The notes under the pieces were generated by a model. That model saw nothing but the letters and a program-made list of their open reading frames with translations. It was not told where the DNA came from and did not search any database. Below, piece after piece: positions 35,877 through 44,600 of a stretch of 64,000 nucleotides of DNA. The position numbers were made by a program, and so were the translations under genes. The DNA lies in the NCBI GenBank assembly GCA_963741305.1, contig CAVUHL010000003.1:4588001-4652000 (forward strand), given 5' to 3'. This DNA comes from DATMER01 sp963741305. GTDB lineage: Bacteria > Acidobacteriota > Thermoanaerobaculia > Multivoradales > UBA5704. Position 1 is the first letter of the stretch, and each line of letters starts with the position of its first letter.

Positions 35877-37395
35877 GCCTCGCCGCCCTCGCCTGAGCAT
35901 CCTCCGGGAAGAGCCGCCGCGCTCCGCGTTCCTCGAACGCCTGGAGGCGCTGCGCTCGGCCCTCCTCCCTCTCGACGCCGGTGCCGCCGTCCGGCGCTTC
36001 GAGGTCGAGGAGCACGACCGCCTCCTCAAAACCACGATCAGCCTCTGCCCGGACTGCCTGGAGCACGTCCCAGCGGTCGTCTACACCCGTGGCGGCAAGG
36101 TCTGGATGATGAAGCGCTGCGAGAGGCACGGCGCCTCCGAGGCGCTGATCGAGAGCGACGAGCGCTTCTTCCACCTCTCGAACAAGGACCGTTGGGGCCG
36201 GCGCTTCGCCGAGGATGGGGTAATGGATTTCCCCGAGACCGGCGGAAGCTGCTGCGGCGAAGGCGGCTGCGGTACCGGATCGAGCGCTGCGGACCTGCCG
36301 TTCTCCGACCAGATGGGCAACAAGACCTGTACCGTTCTGGTAGAGGTCACGAACGCCTGCAACCTCGCCTGCCCGGTCTGCTACAGCGACGCGAAGGGCG
36401 ACCGCCGGATGCCGCTCGAAGCCTTCCGGCGCTACCTCCTCGACCTGATCGAAAAGAAGGGCGGGCTCGACTCGGTCCAGCTCACGGGCGGCGAGGCCGC
36501 GCTTCATCCCGAATTCTGGGAGATGGCCGCCTTCCTCTACGAACAGCCCGGGGTGAAGAAGATCTACCTTCCCACCAACGGCCTGCTGTTCGCGAAGCCC
36601 GAGTCCGCGGCGCGCCTGGCGCCGTTCCGGGACAAGCTGATGGTGCTGCTCCAGTTCGACGGCCGCGAGCCCGCCACCAACCGCGCCCTGCGCGACGCGA
36701 GCCCCGAGCGCGCCCGCGAGCGGGTGCTCGACAACCTCGGCCAGCTCGGCATCCAGACCCAGCTCACCATGACCATTACCCAGGACGTGAACGACCGCGA
36801 GGTCGGCTGGGTCGTGGACACGGGGATGAAGCACGGCCACGTGAAAGTGATCGCCCTCCAGCCTGTCACCTACTCCGGCCGTTACGACCTGGAACAGGAC
36901 CCACGGAGGCGGCTGACCCTCTCCGACGTGGTCAAGGCCGTGGCAGCTCAAGCCCGCCATCGCACGGGAGAGGACGAGTTCGTGCCCATCCCGTGCAGCC
37001 ATCCCAACTGCGGCTGGATCACGCTGTTCGTCCGCCGCTTCGGCCTGACGAAGAACATCGTCCGTTCGGTCGACCTCGACAAGGTCATGAACCAGGTTGC
37101 CAACCGCACCCTGCTGCGGACCGAGGAGCTGCGCGAGGTCGTGGGCACGCGCTCCGAGGGGCTCCTCCAGCGGATCGGCACCGCGGTGGGCCGCAAGCTG
37201 ATCCGCTCGACCGACGTCTTCGGTATCGCGGTCAAGCCATTCATGGACCGGTTCAACTACGACCAGGACCGGATCTCCGCCTGCTGCCATCACCTGCTGG
37301 ACACCCATGGCCGTCCGGTCTCCTTCTGCGAGTACAACGCCCGCCTGCGCCCCGGAGACCCCTGGGACCGTCTCCCTCTCCTCGGCGAGGCCTGA
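35869..37395 (+). CDS. Tes-like radical SAM enzyme
   Basis: A 508-aa protein. The radical SAM cluster is NACNLACPVCYSD (CxxxCxxC, about residues 162-174), followed by LTGGEAALHP. N-terminal Cys sites (CPDCLEHVPA and KRCERHG, about 61-86) and a Cys-rich stretch SCCGEGGCG are present. C-terminal Cys sites IPCSHPNCGW and SACCHHLL-x(8)-FCEYN suggest extra iron-sulfur or metal centres. This pattern is that of the MJ0619/Tes family, which includes archaeal tetraether lipid synthase, and related enzymes are proposed to make membrane-spanning lipids in Acidobacteriota. The Lgt-like neighbour supports a lipid substrate; reaction unproven. Confidence 0.82.
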   Translation: MSEPRRPRLSILREEPPRSAFLERLEALRSALLPLDAGAAVRRFEVEEHDRLLKTTISLCPDCLEHVPAVVYTRGGKVWMMKRCERHGASEALIESDERFFHLSNKDRWGRRFAEDGVMDFPETGGSCCGEGGCGTGSSAADLPFSDQMGNKTCTVLVEVTNACNLACPVCYSDAKGDRRMPLEAFRRYLLDLIEKKGGLDSVQLTGGEAALHPEFWEMAAFLYEQPGVKKIYLPTNGLLFAKPESAARLAPFRDKLMVLLQFDGREPATNRALRDASPERARERVLDNLGQLGIQTQLTMTITQDVNDREVGWVVDTGMKHGHVKVIALQPVTYSGRYDLEQDPRRRLTLSDVVKAVAAQARHRTGEDEFVPIPCSHPNCGWITLFVRRFGLTKNIVRSVDLDKVMNQVANRTLLRTEELREVVGTRSEGLLQRIGTAVGRKLIRSTDVFGIAVKPFMDRFNYDQDRISACCHHLLDTHGRPVSFCEYNARLRPGDPWDRLPLLGEA

Positions 37396-37958
37396 TGGCC
37401 GACCTGGTAGCGCTGGCCCATGGCGTTTTCGCGCTCTTTGTGCTGGCCGGAACGGCCCTGATCCTGACCGGGTTGATCTTGCGTTGGGCCTGGGTGCGCA
37501 TCCCGGGTTTCCGTGCCGCGCACCTGGCGGCCGTCCTCTTCGTCGCCATCCGCGCCGGATTGGAAGTCCCCTGCCCCCTTACGGTCCTGGAAGACCGCCT
37601 GCGCACCGAGCCGGCCGAATCCGCGGCAGTCCGCTGGGCGCACACCCTTGCGCTCCGGGGCGGCGATCCGGACCGGTTCGCCCGCTCCTCGGCCGCTCTC
37701 GCCGTGTTGGCGCTCGGCTTGTTCGTGCTCGCAAGGAGGAAACATGAAGGCAACCGCCGCAACCGTCGCCGTCGTCGTCCTCGCCTTCTGTGCGGTCCTG
37801 TGGGCGGACCCGCATCCCCGCCTCGCCGCCTTCAAGGAGCTTCGGGACTACTCGTCGTGGCAGGAAATCACGAAGGGTCCGCACAAGGTCATGCCCAAGG
37901 TCTGGACCATCTGCTCTGCGCCGTCGCCGCCCGGCTGGGAGCTACCTCATCCCGGTGA
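37395..37958 (+). CDS. DUF2784-like membrane protein, abnormal 3' end
   Basis: It starts ATG 37395, sharing one base with the radical SAM stop. Residues 1-118 match the DUF2784 pattern (helices at about 4-27 and 38-55; then RAGLEVPCPLTVLEDRLRTEP and a last helix). That family is normally about 120-130 aa. Here no stop occurs before the next gene, and the frame runs 215 bp into it, giving an Arg-rich tail of about 70 residues that looks like out-of-frame reading of the P460 gene. A TGA exists in another frame exactly at the next start (ATGA), so a one-base slip in the 3' end is likely. Confidence 0.65.
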   Translation: MADLVALAHGVFALFVLAGTALILTGLILRWAWVRIPGFRAAHLAAVLFVAIRAGLEVPCPLTVLEDRLRTEPAESAAVRWAHTLALRGGDPDRFARSSAALAVLALGLFVLARRKHEGNRRNRRRRRPRLLCGPVGGPASPPRRLQGASGLLVVAGNHEGSAQGHAQGLDHLLCAVAARLGATSSR

Positions 37959-38310
37959 GGCCGAGGTCCAGGGGAAGGACCGGTATGTCCGGGTCTTCGC
38001 CAGCTCCCACGCCGCCTCGCTCATGCGCGACTCCCGGGTGGAGCGCTTTCCCGAAGGCTCCGTGGTGGCCAAGGTCAAGCTTGTCGAGGGCTCCTCCGAG
38101 CCGGTGGCCGTGGCCTTCATGGTCAAGCGCGAGCCCGGCTCCAATCCAGAGGGCCGGGACTGGGAGTTCTTCTTCTTCCAGGGCAAGCCGCTCAAGCTGA
38201 GCGCCAGGGGCGCCCTCGCGGCCTGCCAGGGCTGTCACGGCGAGCAGGCTTATACCGATGGCCTGTACCGCAGCTACCTCTCCGACGGAAACATTGCCGA
38301 GAAACCCTGA
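37744..38310 (+). CDS. Cytochrome P460-family haem protein
   Basis: A 188-aa exported protein: signal peptide (about residues 1-21, cleavage at LWAD), a P460-type beta domain (VRVFASSHAASLM, EGSVVAKVKLVE, VAFMVKREPG, WEFFFFQGK) and the c-type haem motif CQGCH (about 159-163). P460 proteins bind a modified haem and often oxidise hydroxylamine or detoxify nitrogen oxides, although many members are only c-type cytochromes. A very strong RBS (AAGGAGG) precedes ATG 37744. It is the last gene of the operon and is followed by the third 21-bp array. Confidence 0.82.
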   Translation: MKATAATVAVVVLAFCAVLWADPHPRLAAFKELRDYSSWQEITKGPHKVMPKVWTICSAPSPPGWELPHPGEAEVQGKDRYVRVFASSHAASLMRDSRVERFPEGSVVAKVKLVEGSSEPVAVAFMVKREPGSNPEGRDWEFFFFQGKPLKLSARGALAACQGCHGEQAYTDGLYRSYLSDGNIAEKP

Positions 38311-38313
38311 AGA

Positions 38314-38649
38314 ATGGCTCCGAACGCGGTCAGAATGATTCCGCACGCGTCCAGAGTCATTTGGACCGCGTTCAGAGTGGCTTTGATCGCGCTCAGAATG
38401 ACTTTGGACGCGTTCTAAATGACTTTGAGCGCGTGCGGAATGACTTTGAGCGCGGTAAAAATCGATTTGCACGCGTGCAAAATGATTCCGGTCGCGATCG
38501 ACATGACTTTGGACACGTTCTAAACGATTCTGATCGCGTGCAGAATCGTTTTGGACGCGATGTGAATGACTTTGGACGCGTCCAAAGTCACTTTGATCGC
38601 GTTCGAAGCCATCCGGACCGCGTTCAGAGCCATTCTTGGCGCGTGGAAG
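38314..38649. repeat. 21-bp tandem array C (16 units, no indels)
   Basis: Sixteen consecutive units of exactly 21 bp, starting at 38314 and every 21 bases after. The core is ATGACTTTGGACGCGTTC, with the central CGCG most conserved. Many units are dyads; bases 38568-38589 form a perfect 22-bp palindrome built from the half GACTTTGGACG. Units are diverged, yet phase is kept throughout. The array starts 4 bp after the P460 stop and ends 16 bp before the stop of the minus-strand antitoxin-like gene. It accounts for the whole gap between these convergent genes. Confidence 0.92.
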
Positions 38650-38665
38650 AGGATTTTAGCCTGGC

Positions 38666-38860
38666 CTACGTGGGCTGCGGCTCGCCTTCCGGCACCTGGC
38701 GCCCGTCCGGATAGAGAGCGACCACGCGCCCGTTCTTCCAGACATGGACCGGCCGGCCGGCGCGCCAGTGCTCGGCGATCGCAGCCGCGACCGCTTCCTT
38801 CATGGCCCGCTCCGCCTTGGCAAAGATCGGGGGCAGGTTCAGTCCTTCGAGCTGGCTCAT
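38666..38860 (-). CDS. Small protein paired with zeta-like toxin (putative antitoxin)
   Basis: A 64-aa protein with an N-terminal helix (PPIFAKAERAMKEAVAAAIAEHWRAGRP) and a C-terminal beta hairpin (VHVWKNGRVVALYPDG). It overlaps the zeta-like gene by four bases (ATGA), so the two are coupled. In classical epsilon-zeta modules the antitoxin comes first; here it follows the kinase gene. Short helical partners with a KNG-x-V hairpin are recalled next to zeta-like kinases, but antitoxin activity is inferred. Its stop lies 16 bp from the 21-bp array. Confidence 0.6.
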   Translation of the reverse strand: MSQLEGLNLPPIFAKAERAMKEAVAAAIAEHWRAGRPVHVWKNGRVVALYPDGRQVPEGEPQPT

Positions 38861-39447
38861 CTCGATGTCATCTCCTTCTCGATTCTACCGAAGACTGCCG
38901 GATCAAGAACAAACCGGTCCGAAGCCAGGCAGAGGGCTACGATCCTTGGCTGCTCCTCTGCGTTATCAAAGACCAGCCACGAGTCGAGCAAAGGCGCGTA
39001 AAGCCGGAAGAGATTGGCAAGCCCTCTCGAGAAACGTCGTCTGACTACCTCTTCAGGTACGGCGTGCCCACCTGCAAGAACTCGATCTTGGACTCTCGCC
39101 AGAGCCATATCGACCGAAGGCAACCAGAGAAAGAACACGTGGATCCTGTAGCCCGAGTCCTTCAATCTCTTTAGCAGAGAGGCGTAGCCACGGCCGGCCA
39201 ACGTCGTTTCGAAGCCAAAGTCGACCCGGGTGCCCGCAAGCGCCTCGACCCGCTCCAGCATCAGCCGCCCCGCCTGGATGGCGCGGCCCTCCGGATTGAA
39301 CGGAGAGAGGCCGGCGGCGATCAGGTCGGCGTTGACGAACTCCCGGCAGTCCGCGTACTCCGGCAGGAAGAGCCGCGCAAACGTACTCTTGCCGGCACCG
39401 TTCGGTCCCGCGACGATGTAGACGTTAGGTGAGGGCTGATCAGCCAT
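38857..39447 (-). CDS. Zeta toxin-like P-loop kinase
   Basis: A 196-aa protein with Walker A GPNGAGKST (about residues 14-22), an Asp/Asn-rich segment FVNADLIAAGLSP (about 37-49) and FGFETTLAGRGY (about 77-88), in the order found in zeta toxins, which phosphorylate UDP-N-acetylglucosamine and block cell-wall synthesis. The lid region RFSRGLANLFRLY (about 138-150) gives further Arg residues. It is divergent from the gene at 39474, with only 26 bp between start codons; TAGCAT lies 9 nt upstream of its ATG. Confidence 0.82.
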   Translation of the reverse strand: MADQPSPNVYIVAGPNGAGKSTFARLFLPEYADCREFVNADLIAAGLSPFNPEGRAIQAGRLMLERVEALAGTRVDFGFETTLAGRGYASLLKRLKDSGYRIHVFFLWLPSVDMALARVQDRVLAGGHAVPEEVVRRRFSRGLANLFRLYAPLLDSWLVFDNAEEQPRIVALCLASDRFVLDPAVFGRIEKEMTSR

Positions 39448-39473
39448 TTCGCCCCCATGCTATCGTTCCTCGC
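39448..39473. promoter_or_regulatory. 26-bp divergent promoter region
   Basis: Two -10-like boxes overlap: TAGCAT on the minus strand, 9 nt before the zeta-like ATG, and TATCGT (39461-39466) on the plus strand, 7 nt before the GTG at 39474. Only one polymerase could occupy it at a time, so the two cassettes may be expressed as alternatives. Confidence 0.4.
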
Positions 39474-39797
39474 GTGGATCTACACCGTCTGGCGGAGGAA
39501 CGAAGCGTCGCATACCATCGTGTGATTGCCGAACGCCTGTTGCAGCAGCCAGAAGTCCTGGAGATGGCGCGCCAGCGTGTCCAGAGCTGGCTATCCAACG
39601 TCAGTTCTCCACCTTATGCGCGGAAGTGGGCGGAGGTTCTCGCGGGCGATCCGTCCTCGATCGCAGCCTTCCTGGTTGAACGCAGCGAGCGCGCGGACGA
39701 GCTTCGCCAGTCGACGCCGTTCGCTGGTGCCTTGAAACCCCAAGAGCGCTGGAAGATCTGGCGCGAGACCCGGGATCGCTTCTCCCAACAGCCGTGA
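39474..39797 (+). CDS. Hypothetical partner of nucleotidyltransferase
   Basis: A 107-aa helical protein (MDLHRLAEERSVAYHRVIAERL, then a Trp-containing ARKWAEVLAG and LKPQERWKIWRETRDRF). The GTG start at 39474 is favoured because an upstream in-frame ATG at 39429 lies in the divergent zeta-like gene. It overlaps the nucleotidyltransferase-like gene by four bases (GTGA), so the two are a coupled pair resembling a two-gene toxin-antitoxin module. Function not recognised. Confidence 0.65.
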   Translation: MDLHRLAEERSVAYHRVIAERLLQQPEVLEMARQRVQSWLSNVSSPPYARKWAEVLAGDPSSIAAFLVERSERADELRQSTPFAGALKPQERWKIWRETRDRFSQQP

Positions 39798-40330
39798 CCC
39801 GCGAGCAGCTCGAGCACCTCATCCGCGCTGCCGCGGTGATCACTGACGACAACGAGATCGTCGTCATCGGAAGCCAAGCCATCCTGGGGCAGTTTCCCCA
39901 GGCACCGGAGTCCATGCTCATCTCCGCGGAGGCGGACCTCTTCCCCCGAAATCATCCCGAGCGTGCTGATGTCCTCGATGGCAGTATCGGCGAGTTGTCT
40001 CCCTTCCATGAGACCTTTGGCTATTACGCCCAGGGTGTCGGAGAGGAAACCGCTCGCCTGCCGCAAGGCTGGCAGGATCGGCTCGTCGTCGTCCAGAATG
40101 AAAATACTCGCGGAGCGAAGGGCCTCTGCCTGGAGATTCACGACCTGCTCGTCTCTAAGATCATTGCGGGGCGCGAGAAGGATGTCGAGTTTATGCGCGA
40201 CGCGGCGGCCCATCGAATGGCAGACCCCGAGATCCTGCTGCACCGGCTGGCCACCGTGGAGGTGGAACCTGCGATCCGGGAGCAAGCCCGTTCTGCGATC
40301 CAAAGATTCTTTCGCGGTGGAATGGCCTGA
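39794..40330 (+). CDS. DUF6036-like nucleotidyltransferase-fold protein
   Basis: A 178-aa protein. The N-terminal segment EIVVIGSQAILGQFP (about residues 20-34) followed by SAEADLFP (about 43-50) fits the GS-x(n)-D/E-x-D motif of minimal nucleotidyltransferases. The later LEIHDLLVSKIIAGREKDVEFM (about 115-136) matches the DUF6036/AbiEii-like helical part where a K-x-x-A-x-R-x-K-D motif occurs. Such proteins serve as toxins or defence effectors in two-gene cassettes. It is coupled to the small gene upstream. Whether it is the toxin is inferred. Confidence 0.68.
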   Translation: MTREQLEHLIRAAAVITDDNEIVVIGSQAILGQFPQAPESMLISAEADLFPRNHPERADVLDGSIGELSPFHETFGYYAQGVGEETARLPQGWQDRLVVVQNENTRGAKGLCLEIHDLLVSKIIAGREKDVEFMRDAAAHRMADPEILLHRLATVEVEPAIREQARSAIQRFFRGGMA

Positions 40331-40468
40331 GAGGCCGTTCAACTTAAGAAGCCCTAATCCTTAGCTCGTTCGGAAGTTCTCCTTTCTGGCCGTCTCCTCC
40401 AGTGAGGAGATTGTTCTCTCTCCGTCGTCTTCAGAAATGTATCGACTTCTGGCGCTGAGGAGATAGCC

Positions 40469-41572
40469 ATGGCGTTCGACATCGTCTTCGAAGGTGGAGG
40501 GGCGAAGGGTTCCGGGTTCGTGGGGGCGCTCGAAGCTCTCCAGCAGGCGGGACATAAGCACCGGAGGCTCATTGGCACGTCCGCCGGGGCGATCACGGCA
40601 ACGCTCATTGCCGCCGGCTACACCCCGCGCGAGCTGCTGGCAGCGGCCACGGAAAGGCTCTCCAATGGTAGGCCTCGATTCTCCTCGTTCATGGATTCAC
40701 CTCTGGAGGGGGATTTCACGCAGGCACAGAGGGAGAACAGCCTCACGATGGAGCTGCTGAGGAAGGCCAGACTGCCTATACCCGGCATTTCCGTCGTCGG
40801 GTCCGTCGTCGAGCGGAAGCTGCTGGATGCCTTCCTCGCGCTCCCGCAATACCGCCAGCTCTTCTCGCTCGTCGAGTGCGGCGGGTTTTTCTCAGGCAAC
40901 AAGTTCCTGGAATGGATCCGGGAGAAGCTGGCGGCCAAGGGGATCCGGCCAGGCACGACGTTCTCGGATTTCGCGCGTCAGACGAAGCAGGACCTCTCTC
41001 TCGTGGTCTCAGACACCTCGGGCATGGAGATGCTGATCCTCAATCACCGCACGGCTCCCGACTGTCCCGTCGAATGGGCTGTCCGTATGTCCATGAGCAT
41101 CCCCTTTGTCTGGCGGGAGGTCGTCTGGAAGAACGAGTGGGGAACTTACCTCGGCAGGCCCATGGCCGAGCACGTCATCGTCGATGGCGGGGTGCTCTCG
41201 AACTTCCCCATCCGGCTCATCGCGACGGCGAATGATCCCTTCATCCAGAAAGTGATGGGCAATACGGATCCTCTGGGAGCAGGCAACCTGGGACTCCTCA
41301 TCGACGAGAAGCTGCCGGTACCTGGCGCCGCCACGCGACCTCCTCCAGAGCTGAAGGACCAGATCCGGACGGTGCAGCGCGTTTCCCGCCTGGTCGACAC
41401 GATGACCGGGGCCCAGGACAACGCCCAAATCCGGCTGCACGAGAGAGAGATCTGCCGCGTCCCAGCCATGGGTTACGGCACGACCGAGTTCGATATGGAC
41501 GAGGCGCGGCTGAGTGCTCTTATCGAAGGCGGCCGCCAGGCCATGGCCCGGCATCTCGCCCAGCGGCCCTGA
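40469..41572 (+). CDS. Patatin-like phospholipase
   Basis: A 367-aa protein with the oxyanion-hole motif GGGAKG (about residues 9-14), the nucleophile elbow GTSAG (about 37-41) and the catalytic Asp in VDGGV (about 238-242), so the Ser-Asp dyad is complete. Patatins hydrolyse acyl chains of membrane lipids. It has no signal peptide or membrane helix. GAGGAG precedes the start. It stands beside a nucleotidyltransferase pair, but separated by 138 bp with its own RBS. A role in lipid turnover or as an effector is open. Confidence 0.9.
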   Translation: MAFDIVFEGGGAKGSGFVGALEALQQAGHKHRRLIGTSAGAITATLIAAGYTPRELLAAATERLSNGRPRFSSFMDSPLEGDFTQAQRENSLTMELLRKARLPIPGISVVGSVVERKLLDAFLALPQYRQLFSLVECGGFFSGNKFLEWIREKLAAKGIRPGTTFSDFARQTKQDLSLVVSDTSGMEMLILNHRTAPDCPVEWAVRMSMSIPFVWREVVWKNEWGTYLGRPMAEHVIVDGGVLSNFPIRLIATANDPFIQKVMGNTDPLGAGNLGLLIDEKLPVPGAATRPPPELKDQIRTVQRVSRLVDTMTGAQDNAQIRLHEREICRVPAMGYGTTEFDMDEARLSALIEGGRQAMARHLAQRP

Positions 41573-41597
41573 GAGTGCTTTCGCCACCGAAAACAAA

Positions 41598-41623
41598 AAC
41601 GCCCGGCGTCTCCACCGGGCGTT
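41598..41623 (-). terminator. Rho-independent terminator of the ExeM-like gene
   Basis: AACGCCCGG (41598-41606) and CCGGGCGTT (41615-41623) form a 9-bp stem; on the minus strand it is followed by TTTTTGTTTT. It lies 25 bp past the stop at 41648 and also separates the convergent patatin gene. Confidence 0.85.
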
Positions 41624-41647
41624 CTCTAACCTCGCGGGACTGAAGCC

Positions 41648-44600
41648 CTACTCGAAGTATCCCATCACGTCCAGCAGGATGTGGACCGTCCCGTTGCCAG
41701 CCACCGAGGGATCCACCGTCACCTCACCCGCGGCGTCGCTCGAGAGCGAGACGATGGCGAACAGCGATCTGGTGATCCCGGCGTTGAAAGGCATCGTGAC
41801 GAACGCAGGCGGAGTGGCGTCGCTTGCGTAGAGGGTCAGATCGCCGGCACCCGAGGGTGTGATCGCCGAGACGTTGAGCACCACGCTCGTCGCGGTCGAC
41901 GGAATGCCGCACACGCCCTTCAGCGCGAACGCCTCCGGCACTCCGTTCTGGAGCGGCGAGCCCGAGCGCGTATCCACGGCCCGGCAGGCCGCGACCGTGA
42001 AGTAGGTGCCGAGGGAGGAGCCGCTGACCGTGGTCGTGGCCGTGGCGCTGTGGTCGTCCGAATCGGGGTCGGAGGTCGACGTGGTGACCGTCGCCTCGTT
42101 GGAGATGACTGTGTTCTCCGGGGTGGAGAGCGAGACGAGCACGGTCAGGGTGAACACCGAGCTCCCCGAAGGCAGGCTGGCGATCGTGCAGGTGAGCGTG
42201 CCGCCCAGACCCACCGTCAGACTGTTGCACGACCAGCCGCCGGGCGAGGAGAGCGAGACGAAGGTCGTCTCCGCCGGAAGTGTATCGGAGAGGCTCACGG
42301 TGGCCGCGTTGCTCGGGCCGGCGTTGGTCACCGTGATGGTGTAGGTGAGGTTCGTCCCCGCCTCCACGGGATCGGGCGAGTCCACCTTGGTCACGGACAG
42401 GTCGGCCGAGGCGCCGACGGTGGTCGTCGCGGTGGCCGAGAGGTCGGCCGAATCCGGGTCGCCCGTGGTGGAAGTGACTGTGACGGTATTGGAGAGCACC
42501 GTGCCGGCAACCACGGCGGGATCGACCGCCACCGTCAGCGTGAAGACGGCACTGCCCACGGCGAAGCTCGGGTTCGAGCAGGAAACGGTGGCCCCCGTCG
42601 AGCACGACCAGCCCGCCACGGCAGGCAGCGAGACGAAGGTCGTCCCCGCCGGCAGCGTATCGCTCCAGCTCACTGCGCTGGCCACGTCCGGCCCGCCGTT
42701 GGTGACGGTGATCGTGTAGGTCAGGTTCGTGCCGGCGATCACCGGATCGGGACTGTCGACCTTGGTCACCGACAGGTCGGCGACCTGGAAGAGCCCGACG
42801 AGCACGGGGTCGTGGTCGGCGGCCCGGTAGGGCGAGGCCGGCTGGAAGAGGACGCGCGGCGGAACCAGGGCGGAGCCGTCGGGCTTCTCTTCGAATGCTG
42901 CCTCGCCGGTGTCCTTGATCTCGTCGTTGTAGTCGAACAGGCTCGCCTCGTCGGCGTTGATGTGCCAGGCGCCGACGCCGGCGATCTGGGGGGTCAGGCT
43001 GGAGCTGGAGAAGGCGTAGTCCAGATGGCCGAGCTGGCCATCGAAGAGGTAGGAGTAGGAGCTCGGGCCGAGGAGGGCGGTCGCCAGGTCCGTGTAACCG
43101 CCGGCCTCAATGGTCGTGACCGGGTCCTCCTGGGCGTAGGAGTTGAAGTCGCCGAGGAGCAGCACATCAGGATCGCCCGCAGCGGGGATCACGGTGCCGG
43201 TGGTCCACGAGAGCAGGCGGGTGGCCTGATCGGTCCGCGTGCCGTTGAAGCAGCTCGCGCCGTCTCCCGCATCGGCGTCGGCCCCGGTACCGGGGCATCC
43301 CTTCGACTTGAAGTGGTTGGCGATCACGGTGAAGCGCTCGCCGAACGCGGGGTTGGCCGGATTGACGACGTCGAAAGTCTGCGCCGTCGGCGGCCGGTTG
43401 TGGACGGGATCGAGGTCGACGATCGCCGGCCCGACCGGGGAGAGAATCCCCGTCCGGTAGATGAGCGCGACCCGGATGGCGTCGGTGCCCAGGGTGCCGC
43501 CCGTGTTGACGAAGGCGTACGGATTGGCGCCGCCGCAGAGCGCATTGATCGCGCCCAGGAGGTCGGTGATGGTGCTGCTGGCCGTGTTTTCGAGCTCCAT
43601 GAGGCCGTAGACGTCGGCGTTGAGCCCGCAGATCACGATCGAGGCCCGCTCGCGCTGGCGGTTGAGCTCGGCGACACTGTCGGCTCCGCGGCAGTCCAGG
43701 GTCCCCGACGGACCGCAGGGACCCGAGTTGTTGCTCGAGGTCGTGTCGATGGTGGTGAAGTAGTTGAGGAGGTTCATGCTCACGGCCTTGATGGCGCCAC
43801 CAACCGCGGGAGGCGTCGCAGGCCGCGGATTGGCGACCGTGAACGTCGCCGGGGTTGCGGCGGCCGGACGGATGCGCCAGGCATCGGCGCCGGTACCCGG
43901 GAAGGACCAGTGCAGGATACCCGTCAGGCTGTTGACCACGTCACCGCCGCGGAAGAAGTCGGTGCCCTGGGTGCCGACCGAGAATCCGCCGTTCGCCCGC
44001 GGGTGGTACACGAACTGGCTGCCGTCGGCCTGGAAAGGCGTCAGGGACGCATTCTGGCCGTTGTTGTCGTCGTCGAGGATGACCCGCCGGCGATCGAGGT
44101 TGTCGTTGTGGGCTGTGACACCCGCCACGCTCGGGGGGGACATCTCGGTGAACTGCCGCGGCCGGCCGCCCTCGAAGAGCTCGATGTGGCCGAAGCGCGC
44201 GAGCTCGAAGTACTCGGAGACCGTGAGCGTGTCGACGAAGGTGACTCGCATCCCTTCCCGCGTCTCGTAGAAGGCGTTGACATCGCCGGCGACCGGCAGG
44301 TCGACCGTCGCCGGGGTCACCTGGCCGAGATCGTTGCCGGCGTTGGTGATGACGACCGAGCCCGCTGTGCTCGCCGTGATCTCGGTCGTGCCGTTGAACT
44401 CCGAGACGGCCCCGGTGGCCTGCACCCGCTGGCCTTCGGCGACTGCCGTCGGGCAACTGTTGCAGAAGATGAAGATGCCTTCCGACGTGTTCGGATCGGC
44501 ATCGACGTCGGCGTCCTCTTCCTGCAGGAAGAAGCCCTGCAGCTTGTTGGTGCCCTGGAAGTTGCCGATGACGACACCCTCGACCGTGACCGTGGCGCCC

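Noticed and set aside
38314..38649. CRISPR array
   Set aside because: Units are contiguous and diverged with no constant repeat or unique spacers, and there are no cas genes in the window. The same applies to arrays A, B and D.
38361..38714. ORF through array C with a seven-residue repeat
   Set aside because: Another reading of the 21-bp array; one frame carries in-array stops and no start has an RBS.
39794..41572. CBASS-like pair (nucleotidyltransferase plus patatin effector)
   Set aside because: The nucleotidyltransferase looks DUF6036/AbiEii-like rather than a cyclic-nucleotide synthase. The patatin gene is 138 bp away with its own RBS, and no Cap2/Cap3 or HORMA/TRIP13 genes are present.
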